Source of the DNA: GCA-003244245 sp035997545
GTDB lineage: Bacteria; Actinomycetota; Actinomycetes; Mycobacteriales; Pseudonocardiaceae
Assembly: GCA_035997545.1 (NCBI GenBank)
Contig: DASYIL010000203.1
Coordinates: 1-30,677 of the forward strand
Direction: 5' to 3'
Length of the DNA: 30,677 nucleotides
The stretch's first letter is position 1. The number at the start of each line of letters is the position of its first letter. Of the stretch, positions 22,784-30,659 are shown one piece after another. The notes below the pieces were generated by a model. The model made no database searches and had not been told where the DNA came from. It saw nothing but the letters and a program-made list of their open reading frames with translations. Made by a program: the position numbers and the translations under genes.

Positions 22784-24895
22784 ATGAGTGCCACTGTCCC
22801 TCCCGAGCCCGGTCTGACGGTGGCCGGGCTCGCTCAGACTTGGGCTGTGGTGGCGAGCCGGTCCGCTTACTTGCCGATGTCGGGCGACGAGGTTGAACAG
22901 CTTCTGACGCGACTGATCAACCGGCTGGTGGCGGCGGTGGCGGGCGTACCGGTCGATGAGCGGGCGGCGATCGAGGTGGCGGCTGAGTTGGTCGCGCACG
23001 ATCTCACCGGGTCGAGCAGTATCGGCCGCAGCATCGAGGTTCTCGGCGAGGGCCTGCCGCGGCTGGCGGAGCTGCACGTCGGCCGGGGCGACGCCGCCGT
23101 CGTGCGGGTGCTGGGGGCGTTGGCCGGCGGGTACGCCGGGGCGCTTCGGCAGCGCACCCTGGATGAGCAAAACCAGGTCACGCAGGCGCTGCTGCAGGCG
23201 AAGCTGGACGCTGAGCGTGACCTACAAGTCAGCGAGACACGGTTCCGGCGGATCTTCTCTGAGGCACCGGTGGGGATCGCGATCAGCGACCTCGACGGCA
23301 CGGTGGTCGCCGCCAACCGCGCGTTCGCCGGCATGGTCGGCCGTACTCCGGACGATCTCATCGGCGCCGCGCTGCCGGAACTGTTGCACACCGAGGACGA
23401 TCCGACGCTGGGTGCGGCCTACCAGAAGCTCGCCGGCGGCGAGTTGACCCGCGTCCGGGACCGGGGCCGGCTGACCGCCACTGGCGGCGAGGGCACCTGG
23501 GTCTTCCTCGCGGGTTTTCTGCTGCGTGACCCCGATGGGGTGGCGACCCACCACGTCGTCATCGCGGATGACGTCACCGAGCTACTCCTGCTGCAAAAGG
23601 AACTGTCCGCGCAAGCGCTGCACGACAGGCTGACCGGGCTGCCCAACGAGCACTACTTCATGTCCTATCTCCAGGACGTGCTGGAGGGCGCCGACCCGTC
23701 CGTTCAGGTCACGGTGTGCCGGGTCAATCTGGACGGTTTCTCGGTGATCAACGACGGGATCGGGCGCAGCGCCGGGGAACTGCTGTTGCGCTCGGTCGCG
23801 GGGCGATTGCAGGAACTCGTCATCGGCAAGCGGGCGATGGTGGCGCGGATGGGCGCCGACGATTTCGCGATCCTCCTCGAAGGCGACATGGACCGTCGCG
23901 CCCTCAGCCTGTTCGCCACGACCATCAACGCCCGGCTCTGCGAGCCGGTCTACATCGACGACCGGGGGATCTCGGTGTCGGCCGGCGTCGGCGTGGTGAG
24001 CCAGCCCGCCGGTGGGATCTCGGCGGGCGAGCTGATCCGCGCCGCGGACGCCACCTTGCGCCGGGCCAAGCGGACCGGTCGCGGACAGTGGGATCTCTAC
24101 GACGCGGAACATGATGACCGGCAGCGGGAGCGCTCCCATCTCGCCGCCGAGATCCCCGGGGCCTGGGAGTGCGGCGAGATCGACGTGGAGTACCAACCAG
24201 TGTGCCGGCTGGACGGTGGGCGGATCGTCGCGCTGCAGGCGTTGCTGCGCTGGGACCGGGCCGACGGGGCGGTGCTGGGCCATTCCGAGTGCCTTGCGCT
24301 GGCCGAGCAGACCGGGCTGGTGGTCTCCCTCGGGAACTGGATCGTGGAGAAGACCTGCAGCGTGCATATCCAAGTGTTGGCCCGCTGCCGCGAGCTAGCG
24401 CCGCTGTTGCGGGTCGACCTCACCGCGCAGCTGAGCCAGGACCCCGATCTGGTCGGGGTGGTGCGCGGCGCGCTGTTGGCCACCGGCCTGCGGGCGGAGC
24501 AACTCCGGGTGGGGGTGCCACTAGCGGCCGTCGCGCGTGGCCGTGGTGACGTGCTGGACAACGTGGACACGTTGGCCGGGCTGGGTGCTGAGGTGGTGCT
24601 GCTCGGTGCCGCGGCCGGTTCCGGGTACATGGCCTATCTCGAGGATCTCCCGGTGGGAGCGGTAGAGATCGCTCCGGAAATCGTCGCCCGGATCGCCCGG
24701 CGACCCGGGGACGACTCGGTGGTCGCCCGAGCGGTCCGCGACGCCATCCCTCTGGTGCACAGCACCGGCGCGACCGTGATCGTCCCCGGAGTGGACACCC
24801 CGGAGCAGGCGCAATGGTGGCGCAGCGCCGGAGCGGACACCGCCTGGGGAGCCCACTTCGGCCCACCCGTGCCGCATTTCATCGATCACTGTTGA
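22784..24895 (+). CDS. PAS-GGDEF-EAL protein with degenerate motifs, copy 1
   Basis: A 703-residue cyclic-di-GMP-type signalling protein. An N-terminal helical region (1-125) and a coiled-coil-like stretch LRQRTLDEQNQVTQALLQAK lead to a PAS domain (about 150-270, APVGIAISDLDGTVV). Then come a GGDEF domain (about 275-440) and an EAL domain (about 455-695). The GGDEF signature is GADDF (357-361) and EAL reads QAL in LQALLRW (485-487). The DDFGTG loop is replaced by GAAAGSGY. I therefore predict no cyclase or phosphodiesterase activity and a binding or scaffold role. No membrane helix is seen. ATG 22784 follows GGTGA at 22775-22779. The last seven residues, PHFIDHC, match the end of the Cys/His-rich protein at 29170-29622, evidence of a fused deletion. 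Confidence 0.88.
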   Translation: MSATVPPEPGLTVAGLAQTWAVVASRSAYLPMSGDEVEQLLTRLINRLVAAVAGVPVDERAAIEVAAELVAHDLTGSSSIGRSIEVLGEGLPRLAELHVGRGDAAVVRVLGALAGGYAGALRQRTLDEQNQVTQALLQAKLDAERDLQVSETRFRRIFSEAPVGIAISDLDGTVVAANRAFAGMVGRTPDDLIGAALPELLHTEDDPTLGAAYQKLAGGELTRVRDRGRLTATGGEGTWVFLAGFLLRDPDGVATHHVVIADDVTELLLLQKELSAQALHDRLTGLPNEHYFMSYLQDVLEGADPSVQVTVCRVNLDGFSVINDGIGRSAGELLLRSVAGRLQELVIGKRAMVARMGADDFAILLEGDMDRRALSLFATTINARLCEPVYIDDRGISVSAGVGVVSQPAGGISAGELIRAADATLRRAKRTGRGQWDLYDAEHDDRQRERSHLAAEIPGAWECGEIDVEYQPVCRLDGGRIVALQALLRWDRADGAVLGHSECLALAEQTGLVVSLGNWIVEKTCSVHIQVLARCRELAPLLRVDLTAQLSQDPDLVGVVRGALLATGLRAEQLRVGVPLAAVARGRGDVLDNVDTLAGLGAEVVLLGAAAGSGYMAYLEDLPVGAVEIAPEIVARIARRPGDDSVVARAVRDAIPLVHSTGATVIVPGVDTPEQAQWWRSAGADTAWGAHFGPPVPHFIDHC

Positions 24896-25600
24896 TCCCT
24901 GGTACCGAACCGCGCGCGCAGCCAGGCTCGCGTCGCCTCCCGGTACTCGCCGGCGTTCTTGTGCAACGTTATGGCGTGCCCTGACTCCGGCAGGACGTAG
25001 GTGGACAGCTCAGCGGCCGGACCGAAGTACAGCGCCTCCTCTTTCCGCAACGCCTCCGCACTCGAACAGTCGCGGCCGAGAAAGCCGCAGAAAACGATAT
25101 CCTTTTCGGCGACCGCCACCAGGACGGGAACGTCGATAAGGAGCGACGTGGGGCCTAGGAGGCCGAGTACCTCCCCGGTCGCTATCGCGGCGAGCGAGGC
25201 CTGGTCCTTGGTAGGTCCTTGGTGGTCTCGTCGGTCGCAATCACCTGAGGGTCGGCGTTTCTGGTCCAATAGCTCAACGCCTGGCGTTGTCCCGGCTTGG
25301 TGGTGATGTATCCCGGATCACTGCCGTTCTTGTCAAGTCGCGGGTCCAACGTCACCGGATGCACGCCCGTGGCAAAGATCTTGGCTAAATTCACCAGCGG
25401 CTGCTGGTGGGTCGCGCCGGTCAGGATCACCCCATCGACGTCGTGGTACGTGGCTGCTTCCAGGGCCGCGACGCCCGAGCCCAGCGAGTGTCCGACCAGG
25501 ATGACGTGGTCGAAGCGCACCCCGCCGACTCGGCCGGCGCGCAGGTGGCCGACGACCTGGTGGATCGCTGCCGCCTCGACGCTGCTTAGCCAACCAGGAA
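24886..25600 (-). pseudogene. Alpha/beta hydrolase, 5' truncated and frameshifted
   Basis: Two minus-strand frames form one alpha/beta hydrolase. The first has HQVVGHLRAGRVGGVRFDHV, the nucleophile elbow VGHSLGSG, and VDGVILTGATHQQPLVNLAK, ending at ATDETTKD. The second resumes TKDQASLAAIATGEVLG and includes VPVLVAVAEKDIVFCG (acid region) and LPESGHAITLHKN (catalytic His). The shift is explained by an 11-base tandem duplication at 25203-25224. The N-terminal strands and oxyanion region upstream of about 25600 are not recognisable, so the gene is also truncated. All catalytic residues survive but in two frames. Its 3' end overlaps the end of the first GGDEF/EAL gene by 10 bases. Confidence 0.82.
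25203..25224 (+). repeat. 11-base tandem duplication inside the hydrolase pseudogene
   Basis: GGTCCTTGGTA (25203-25213) is followed directly by GGTCCTTGGTG (25214-25224). Removing one unit restores a single reading frame (TDETTKDQASLAA on the minus strand). The duplication is therefore the likely frameshift event. Confidence 0.85.
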
Positions 25601-25883
25601 CCAAACAAACACTCTGTGTAACCACGGCTCTGCTGTACGGCCTCACGTGTGTCGCGCATGGTGATCATGGGTAACTGGTTGGGATGCATCGTCACCGCCC
25701 GCTTCGGGTGCACGGGCTTGCCGCACCAGGGGACGCTGCCGCCGGTAGAAATCGCCATTCGAGTTGGCCAGACCGTTGCCGGACAGCGGGCGTAACTTGT
25801 CGAACGCCGCCCACCTCCACACACTGTCACCGCGACCCTCAACGGGGGTGCGATGCCCATGATCGCGTTGCTGGGCGATGGCT
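25601..25883. other. Noncoding or decayed stretch
   Basis: No convincing gene is visible on either strand. A minus-strand frame through this stretch (including GGSVPWCGKPVHPKRAVTMH) has a less biased composition than the other shadows. I recognise no family and see no proper start. It may be debris from the lost 5' end of the hydrolase or from an inserted sequence. Confidence 0.3.
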
Positions 25884-25908
25884 GGCGATCCCCGTGATCG
25901 CCTAAGCT
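25884..25908 (+). promoter_or_regulatory. Inverted repeat and candidate -10 upstream of the DUF574 gene
   Basis: GGCGATC (25884-25890) and GATCGCC (25896-25902) are perfect inverted repeats around CCCGT. TAAGCT (25903-25908), which fits the TANNNT -10 pattern, follows at once and would give a leader of about 25 bases before ATG 25942. The repeat would overlap the core promoter and could be an operator. Confidence 0.4.
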
Positions 25909-25941
25909 GTCCCCGAGCCGACTGAGGATGGCGAGGAACCG

Positions 25942-26754
25942 ATGGCTGGAAACCCGGATTGGGTGCCGTACGGCATCGACACGACCGTGCCCAATGCGGC
26001 TCGAGTGTACGATTATTTTCTGGATGGTGCTCATAACTTCGCGGTTGACCGCGTCATGGCGGACAAGATTCAACAGGTCATGCCAGCGGTACGGGACGCC
26101 GCCCGGATCAACCGATCCTTCTTGCGCAGAGCCGTTCTCTTCATGGTCGACTCCGGGATCCGCCAGTTCCTCGACATCGGCTCTGGCATCCCGACCGTCG
26201 GCAATATGCACGAGATCGCCCAGCGAGCCGATCCCGAGTGCCGGATCATTTACGTCGACAAGGAATCGGTCGCGGTCGCGCACAGCGAACTGCTGCTGAA
26301 GAGCAACGACCGGGCCGCAGCGATCCAGGCGAACCTGCGCGACGTCGAGGACGTCCTCGGCCATCCGGAGACTAAGCGCCTGCTGGACCTCGATCAACCG
26401 ATCGGCATGCTGATGCTGGCGCTGCTGCACTTCGTCCCGGATTCCTGGGACCCGGTGGGCATTCTGGCTCGATACCGGGACAGGCTCGCGCCCGGCAGCT
26501 ACCTTGCGCTCTCCCATGTCACGGCCGACGACAACCCCGCTGGGCTGACCGAGACAGTTCAGCTTTACCAGAACACCCCGGAACCGCTGTACCTCCGCAG
26601 CCACGACGAGGTGCTGCGCATGTTCGCCGGGTTCGAGCTGGTCGAACCGGGACTAGTTGGCTGCGCTGTCTGGCGGCCCTCGGGACCCGGTGACATCTCC
26701 GACAGCGCCAAGATGAACACGTTCTCCGACGGGGGTGTGGGCCGCAAGCCGTGA
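25942..26754 (+). CDS. DUF574 (Methyltransf_19) SAM-dependent methyltransferase
   Basis: A 270-residue protein of the DUF574/PF04672 family, strongly expanded in actinomycetes. The family-diagnostic start is GIDTTVPNAARVYDYFLDGA followed by HNFAVDR. The SAM site is FLDIGSGIPT (77-85), then IIYVDKESVAVAH, ANLRDVEDVL, MLMLALLHFVPD and LAPGSYLALSHVT. The end is SDGGVGRKP, close to the GVGRKP ending common in the family. GAGGAA at about 25933-25938 precedes ATG 25942. Members are often found beside XRE regulators and DUF397 proteins, which are absent here. The methyl acceptor is unknown. The gene is intact. Confidence 0.92.
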   Translation: MAGNPDWVPYGIDTTVPNAARVYDYFLDGAHNFAVDRVMADKIQQVMPAVRDAARINRSFLRRAVLFMVDSGIRQFLDIGSGIPTVGNMHEIAQRADPECRIIYVDKESVAVAHSELLLKSNDRAAAIQANLRDVEDVLGHPETKRLLDLDQPIGMLMLALLHFVPDSWDPVGILARYRDRLAPGSYLALSHVTADDNPAGLTETVQLYQNTPEPLYLRSHDEVLRMFAGFELVEPGLVGCAVWRPSGPGDISDSAKMNTFSDGGVGRKP

Positions 26755-26777
26755 CTGGCCGTGCATGGTCTCGTGGG

Positions 26778-26799
26778 GGTCGGGACCCGGTCGGGACCA
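26778..26799 (+). repeat. 11-base tandem repeat after the DUF574 gene
   Basis: GGTCGGGACCC (26778-26788) is followed directly by GGTCGGGACCA (26789-26799). It lies in the intergenic stretch 26755-26919. That stretch also holds TACAAT at 26839-26844, a possible -10 box for the downstream genes without a clear -35. Confidence 0.6.
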
Positions 26800-26919
26800 G
26801 CACTCTCAAGATCAAAAATTCGAAAGGGCCCAACACGGTACAATCAGCAACTATAGCGCGTGTCTCATCTGATTGAGAGCTGGTTGTCGCAGGTGTGGCG
26901 AAGCTGAGGAAGGCACAGA

Positions 26920-27006
26920 ATGGCTGGCCTGGCGTTCATAGCGGACGGTGAGTCGGCGAGGGCGGCGCGGGGCCAGGTTCTTGCCGGAGTGGCTGTCAGA
27001 CGGTGA
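26920..27006 (+). CDS. Short upstream ORF coupled to the second GGDEF/EAL gene
   Basis: ATG 26920 opens a 28-residue frame (MAGLAFIADGESARAARGQV, ending AGVAVRR) preceded by a good AGGAAGG at 26907-26913. Its TGA lies inside the GGTGA ribosome site of the main gene, 4 bases before GTG 27011. The same layout occurs at the first paralogue, which supports a conserved leader rather than chance. Confidence 0.45.
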   Translation: MAGLAFIADGESARAARGQVLAGVAVRR

Positions 27007-27010
27007 CATT

Positions 27011-29176
27011 GTGAGTGCCGCTCCCGTCCACGAGCCCGGCCTGACGGTGGCTGGGCTCGCTCAGACTTGGGCTGCGGTGACGAGCCGGAGCACCTACCTG
27101 CCGATGTCAGGGGAGGAGGTCGAGCAGCTCCTGACGCGACTGATCAACCGGCTGGCGGCGGTGGTGGCTGGCGTGCCGGTCGATGAGCGGGTGGCGATGG
27201 AGGTGGCGGCCGAGCTGGTCGCGCACGATCTCACCGGGTCGAGCAGTATCGGCCGCAGCATTGAGGTCCTCAACGACGGCCTGCCACGGTTGGCGGAGCT
27301 GCAGCACGTCGACCGGTGCGACGCCATCGTCTTGCGGGTGCTGGGGGCGCTGGCCAGCGGGTACGCCGAGGCCCTCCGGCAGCGCACTCTCAACCAGCAA
27401 GACCAGGTCACGCAGGCGCTGCTCCGGGCGAAGCTGAAGGCTGAGCGTGAATTATTGGTCAGCGAGGCACGGTTCCGGCAGGTCTTCTCCGAGGCACCGG
27501 TGGGGATCGCGATCAGTGACCTCGACGGCACGGTGGTCGCCGCTAACCAGGCGTTTGCCGGTATGGTCGGCCGTGCCCCGGACGATCTCATTGGCGCCGC
27601 GCTGCCGGAACTGTTGCACGCCGGGGGAGACTCGACGCTCGGCGAGGCTTACCTTGAGCTCGCTAGTGGTGAGCTGACCCATTTCCGGCACCGGGGCCAG
27701 CTGACCGCCGCCAGCGGCGAGGTCGCTTGGACCTCCCTTGCGGGCTCGCTGCTGCGCGACCCCGATGGGGCGCCGACCCATCACGTCATCATCGCCGACG
27801 ACATCACCGAGCTGCATCTGCTGCAAAAGGAACTGTCCGAGCAGGCGCTGCACGACAGGTTGACCGGCCTACCCAACGAGCATTACTTCGTGTCCCGCCT
27901 CCAGGATGTTCTTGACGTCGCTGATCCGTCGACCCGGGTCACGGTGTGCCGGGTGAACCTAGACAGTTTCTCGGTGATCAACGACGGGATCGGGCGCAGC
28001 GCCGGGGAACTGCTGTTGCGCTCGGTCGCGGGGCGGCTGCAGGAACTCGTCATCGGCGAGCGGGCGATGGTGGCGCGGATGGGCACCGACGATTTCGCAA
28101 TCCTGATCGAGACCGGCATGGATGGCCGTGACCTCAGCCTGTTCGCCGCGACCATCAACATCCGGCTCTGCGAGCCGGTTTACATCGACGATCGGGGGAT
28201 CGCGGTCTCGGCCGGCGTCGGCGTGGCGAGCCGGCTCGCCGGTGGGATGTCGGCGGGTGAGCTGATCCGCGCTGCGGACGCCACCTTGCGCCGGGCCAAG
28301 CGAACCGGTCGCGGACAGTGGGATCTCTACGACGCGCAGTATGACGCCCAGCAGCGGGAGCGCTACCAGCTGGCCGCCGGGATACCCGGTGCCTGGGAGA
28401 ACGGTGAGATCGACGTGTGGTACCAGCCGGTGTGCCGGCTGGACAGTGCGCAGATCGTCGCGCTGCAAGCGTTGCTGCGCTGGGACCGCGCCGACGGGAC
28501 GGTGCTGGGCCATTCCGAGTGCCTTGCGCTGGCCGAGCAGACCGGGCTGGTGGTCTCCCTCGGGAACTGGATCGTGGAGAAGACCTGCGCCGTGCAAAAA
28601 GACGTGTTGTTGCTCTGCCGGCAGGTGACAGCGCCGCTGATGCGGGTCGACCTCACCGCGCAGCTGAGCCAGGACCCCGATCTCATCGGGGTGGTGCGCG
28701 GTGCACTGTCCGCCACCGGGGTGCCGGTCGAGCAACTCCGGGTGGGGGTGCCGCTGACGGTCCTGGCGCGTGGCCGCGGCGACGTGGTGAACAACGTGGG
28801 TGTGCTGACTGAGCTGGGCGCCGAGGTGGTGCTGCTCGGTGCCGCGGCCGGTCCCGGGTGCATGACCTATCTCGAGGATCTCCCGGTGGGCGCGGTGGAG
28901 ATCGCTCCGGAAATCGTCGCCCGGATCGCCCGGCGACCCGGGGACGACTCGGTGGTCGCCCGAGCGGTCCGCGACGCCATCTCTCTGGTACACAGCACCG
29001 GCGCGACCGTGATCGTTCCCGGAGTGGACACCCCGGAGCAGGCCCAGTGGTGGCGCAGCGCCGGAGCGGACACCGCTTGGGGAGCCCACTTCGGCCCACC
29101 CGTGCCGGGCCCCCAGCTGCACACCCTGCTAGCCGACCTCAAACCCCACCCCCTCCAGCTGCCACCTGGATGCTGA
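27011..29176 (+). CDS. PAS-GGDEF-EAL protein with degenerate motifs, copy 2
   Basis: A 721-residue paralogue of the protein at 22784, with the same order: helical N-terminus, coiled-coil linker, PAS (APVGIAISDLDGTVV), GGDEF and EAL domains. The GGDEF signature reads GTDDF and EAL reads QAL in LQALLRW. The DDFGTG loop is GAAAGPGC, so it too is predicted to be catalytically inactive. GTG 27011 aligns with the ATG of copy 1 and follows GGTGA at 27002-27006; the longer GTG 26948 lacks a ribosome site and runs across the upstream ORF. The C-terminus extends 24 residues past the end of the shared region (GPQLHTLLADLKPHPLQLPP), probably the ancestral end. Its last 7 bases overlap the Cys/His-rich gene, so the two are cotranslated. 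Confidence 0.88.
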   Translation: MSAAPVHEPGLTVAGLAQTWAAVTSRSTYLPMSGEEVEQLLTRLINRLAAVVAGVPVDERVAMEVAAELVAHDLTGSSSIGRSIEVLNDGLPRLAELQHVDRCDAIVLRVLGALASGYAEALRQRTLNQQDQVTQALLRAKLKAERELLVSEARFRQVFSEAPVGIAISDLDGTVVAANQAFAGMVGRAPDDLIGAALPELLHAGGDSTLGEAYLELASGELTHFRHRGQLTAASGEVAWTSLAGSLLRDPDGAPTHHVIIADDITELHLLQKELSEQALHDRLTGLPNEHYFVSRLQDVLDVADPSTRVTVCRVNLDSFSVINDGIGRSAGELLLRSVAGRLQELVIGERAMVARMGTDDFAILIETGMDGRDLSLFAATINIRLCEPVYIDDRGIAVSAGVGVASRLAGGMSAGELIRAADATLRRAKRTGRGQWDLYDAQYDAQQRERYQLAAGIPGAWENGEIDVWYQPVCRLDSAQIVALQALLRWDRADGTVLGHSECLALAEQTGLVVSLGNWIVEKTCAVQKDVLLLCRQVTAPLMRVDLTAQLSQDPDLIGVVRGALSATGVPVEQLRVGVPLTVLARGRGDVVNNVGVLTELGAEVVLLGAAAGPGCMTYLEDLPVGAVEIAPEIVARIARRPGDDSVVARAVRDAISLVHSTGATVIVPGVDTPEQAQWWRSAGADTAWGAHFGPPVPGPQLHTLLADLKPHPLQLPPGC

Positions 29177-29622
29177 TTCGCACTCTGGCGGGCGACACTG
29201 GTGTAGTGGACGATCCTGTGCGGCTCCGGATCCCGTTTCCGTGTCAGCACGAAGACTGCTTGCGCACGGCTGCGACCGTCGAGGTGAACCGCCGCGGGCA
29301 GCTCTACATCGACGAGGAGCAGGACATCATCTACCGGATCTTCCCCGATGCCCAGGGCACGATCCGGGTCACCGGTTTCCTGCCGTACACGAGTTTCTCC
29401 ACCCAGGTCACCGACCTTGCGATGACCGCCGGTGCGGTACGCGCCGTCGACGCGGCTGCACTGCACGCCGTGGACCGGACCTGGGTCCCGTTTTACTGCC
29501 GCCAGTGCGACCGCTCGTTCTGCGGCGAGCACTGGAATCTCAAGCCCACTTTCGACTGGGGTTTCGACTACTACTCGGGCACCTGCCCGGTTGGGCACCC
29601 CCACTTCATCGACCACTGCTGA
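29170..29622 (+). CDS. Cys/His-rich putative zinc-binding protein
   Basis: A 150-residue soluble protein starting at ATG 29170 inside the end of the GGDEF/EAL gene. Its metal-type residues fall in three groups: PCQHEDC (Cys25, Cys30), FYCRQCDRSFCGEHW (Cys110, Cys113, Cys118, His121), and TCPVGHPHFIDHC (Cys139 to Cys150 with three His). The CxxC-x4-CxxH block looks like a treble-clef or zinc-ribbon site. I do not recognise a named family. The tight overlap with copy 2, and a tail of the same gene fused to copy 1, suggest it is a regular partner of these PAS-GGDEF-EAL proteins. I see no catalytic motif beyond metal binding. Confidence 0.75.
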   Translation: MLIRTLAGDTGVVDDPVRLRIPFPCQHEDCLRTAATVEVNRRGQLYIDEEQDIIYRIFPDAQGTIRVTGFLPYTSFSTQVTDLAMTAGAVRAVDAAALHAVDRTWVPFYCRQCDRSFCGEHWNLKPTFDWGFDYYSGTCPVGHPHFIDHC

Positions 29623-29624
29623 TC

Positions 29625-30659
29625 TCACGAGCGCGGCACGCGCTGGTCCTGGGCCAGTGCCGTGAACAGCTTCGCGGCTTGCTCCCGGTTCCACAGCACC
29701 CCTGAAGAGCCGTCGCTGACCGGCCCGAAGCCGGCAATCGGCACCGTCATGGTCACCGCGTCGCCACCGGACAGCGAACGCATCGCCCAACCGAGCCTAG
29801 CCAGGTGCCAGACGTGGTCGCCGCCGTCGACGGTGACCACGTCTGGGGCGTCGGCCGCCAGTGGGCCGGCGCGGAAGGGGTTGAGCAGCACCGCCGGGCT
29901 GCTCGCCCGGGCGATTAAGGCGCCGAGGAACTCCCGCTGGCGCACTACCCGGTCCAGGTCGCCGCGCGGCGACTGCCGGGTCCGCACGTAGCCCAATGCC
30001 TGCGGCCCGTCGAGTACCTGGCAGCCGGCGGGGATGTTCAGCCCGGCCAGCGGGTCGGAGATCGGCTCGGTGGGACAGAGTTGCACGCCGCCGATGTCGT
30101 CCACGAGACGGGCAAAGCCGCCGAACCCGATCTCCGCATAGTGATCCACGTGCACCCCGGTGACCTTCTCCACGGTCTGCACCAGCAGGGTGGGTCCGCC
30201 GAGCGCGAAGGTGGTGTTGAGCTTGAGGCGGCCCCGGCCGGGGACCGGCACCGAGGAGTCCCGCGGCAGGCTCACCAGCGTGGGCAGGTTGCCGCTGGTC
30301 AGCGCCGGGATGTGCAATAACATGATGGTGTCGGTGCGCCCGCCGCCCGCGCCCGCCTCATCGCCGGTAGCCAGCCGGGCTACCTGGTCGGGGGTCAGGC
30401 CGGCCCGGCTGTCCGATCCGACGATCAGCCAGTTGGTGCCGGCGGTACCTGCGAGCCGTTGAGGGTAACCGGCCAGCGCCTCGGTCCGCTGCAGCGACTG
30501 ATCGACGTACCCGGCGAGGCCGAGGATCACCAGCAGCAGCACGCCGAAGATCACGCCCAGGATGCGACCGGGACGCCGGCGGCGTCGACGCGCGACGGGT
30601 GGTCCGGGTCGACCCGCGGCGGGCGGGGGCCGGCCGGCACGGGGGTTCTGCGGAGGCAT
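29625..30659 (-). CDS. LytR-CpsA-Psr (LCP) family cell-wall ligase
   Basis: A 344-residue LCP protein, a family that attaches teichoic acids, arabinogalactan or other glycopolymers to peptidoglycan from lipid-linked precursors. It is a type II membrane protein: a Pro/Arg-rich cytosolic tail, one helix at about 33-53 (ILGVIFGVLLLVILGLAGYV), then the extracellular domain. The LCP blocks are present: NWLIVGSDSRAG, GRTDTIMLLHIP, SLPRDSSVPVPG with the Arg-Asp pair, KLNTTFALGG, FARLVDDIGGV, and LGYVRTRQSPRGDLDRVVRQ. ATG 30659 is 18 bases from the window edge, so a longer N-terminus is possible. Its 3' end is 2 bases from the convergent Cys/His-rich gene. Confidence 0.93.
   Translation of the reverse strand: MPPQNPRAGRPPPAAGRPGPPVARRRRRRPGRILGVIFGVLLLVILGLAGYVDQSLQRTEALAGYPQRLAGTAGTNWLIVGSDSRAGLTPDQVARLATGDEAGAGGGRTDTIMLLHIPALTSGNLPTLVSLPRDSSVPVPGRGRLKLNTTFALGGPTLLVQTVEKVTGVHVDHYAEIGFGGFARLVDDIGGVQLCPTEPISDPLAGLNIPAGCQVLDGPQALGYVRTRQSPRGDLDRVVRQREFLGALIARASSPAVLLNPFRAGPLAADAPDVVTVDGGDHVWHLARLGWAMRSLSGGDAVTMTVPIAGFGPVSDGSSGVLWNREQAAKLFTALAQDQRVPRS

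Noticed and set aside
25333..26604. 423-codon minus-strand frame across the DUF574 gene
   Set aside because: It is antisense to an unmistakable DUF574 gene and crosses the hydrolase pseudogene in the wrong frame.
26948..27010. GTG 26948 as the start of the second GGDEF/EAL gene
   Set aside because: GTG 27011 aligns with the ATG of the paralogue and has the same GGTGA spacing; the extension lacks a ribosome site.
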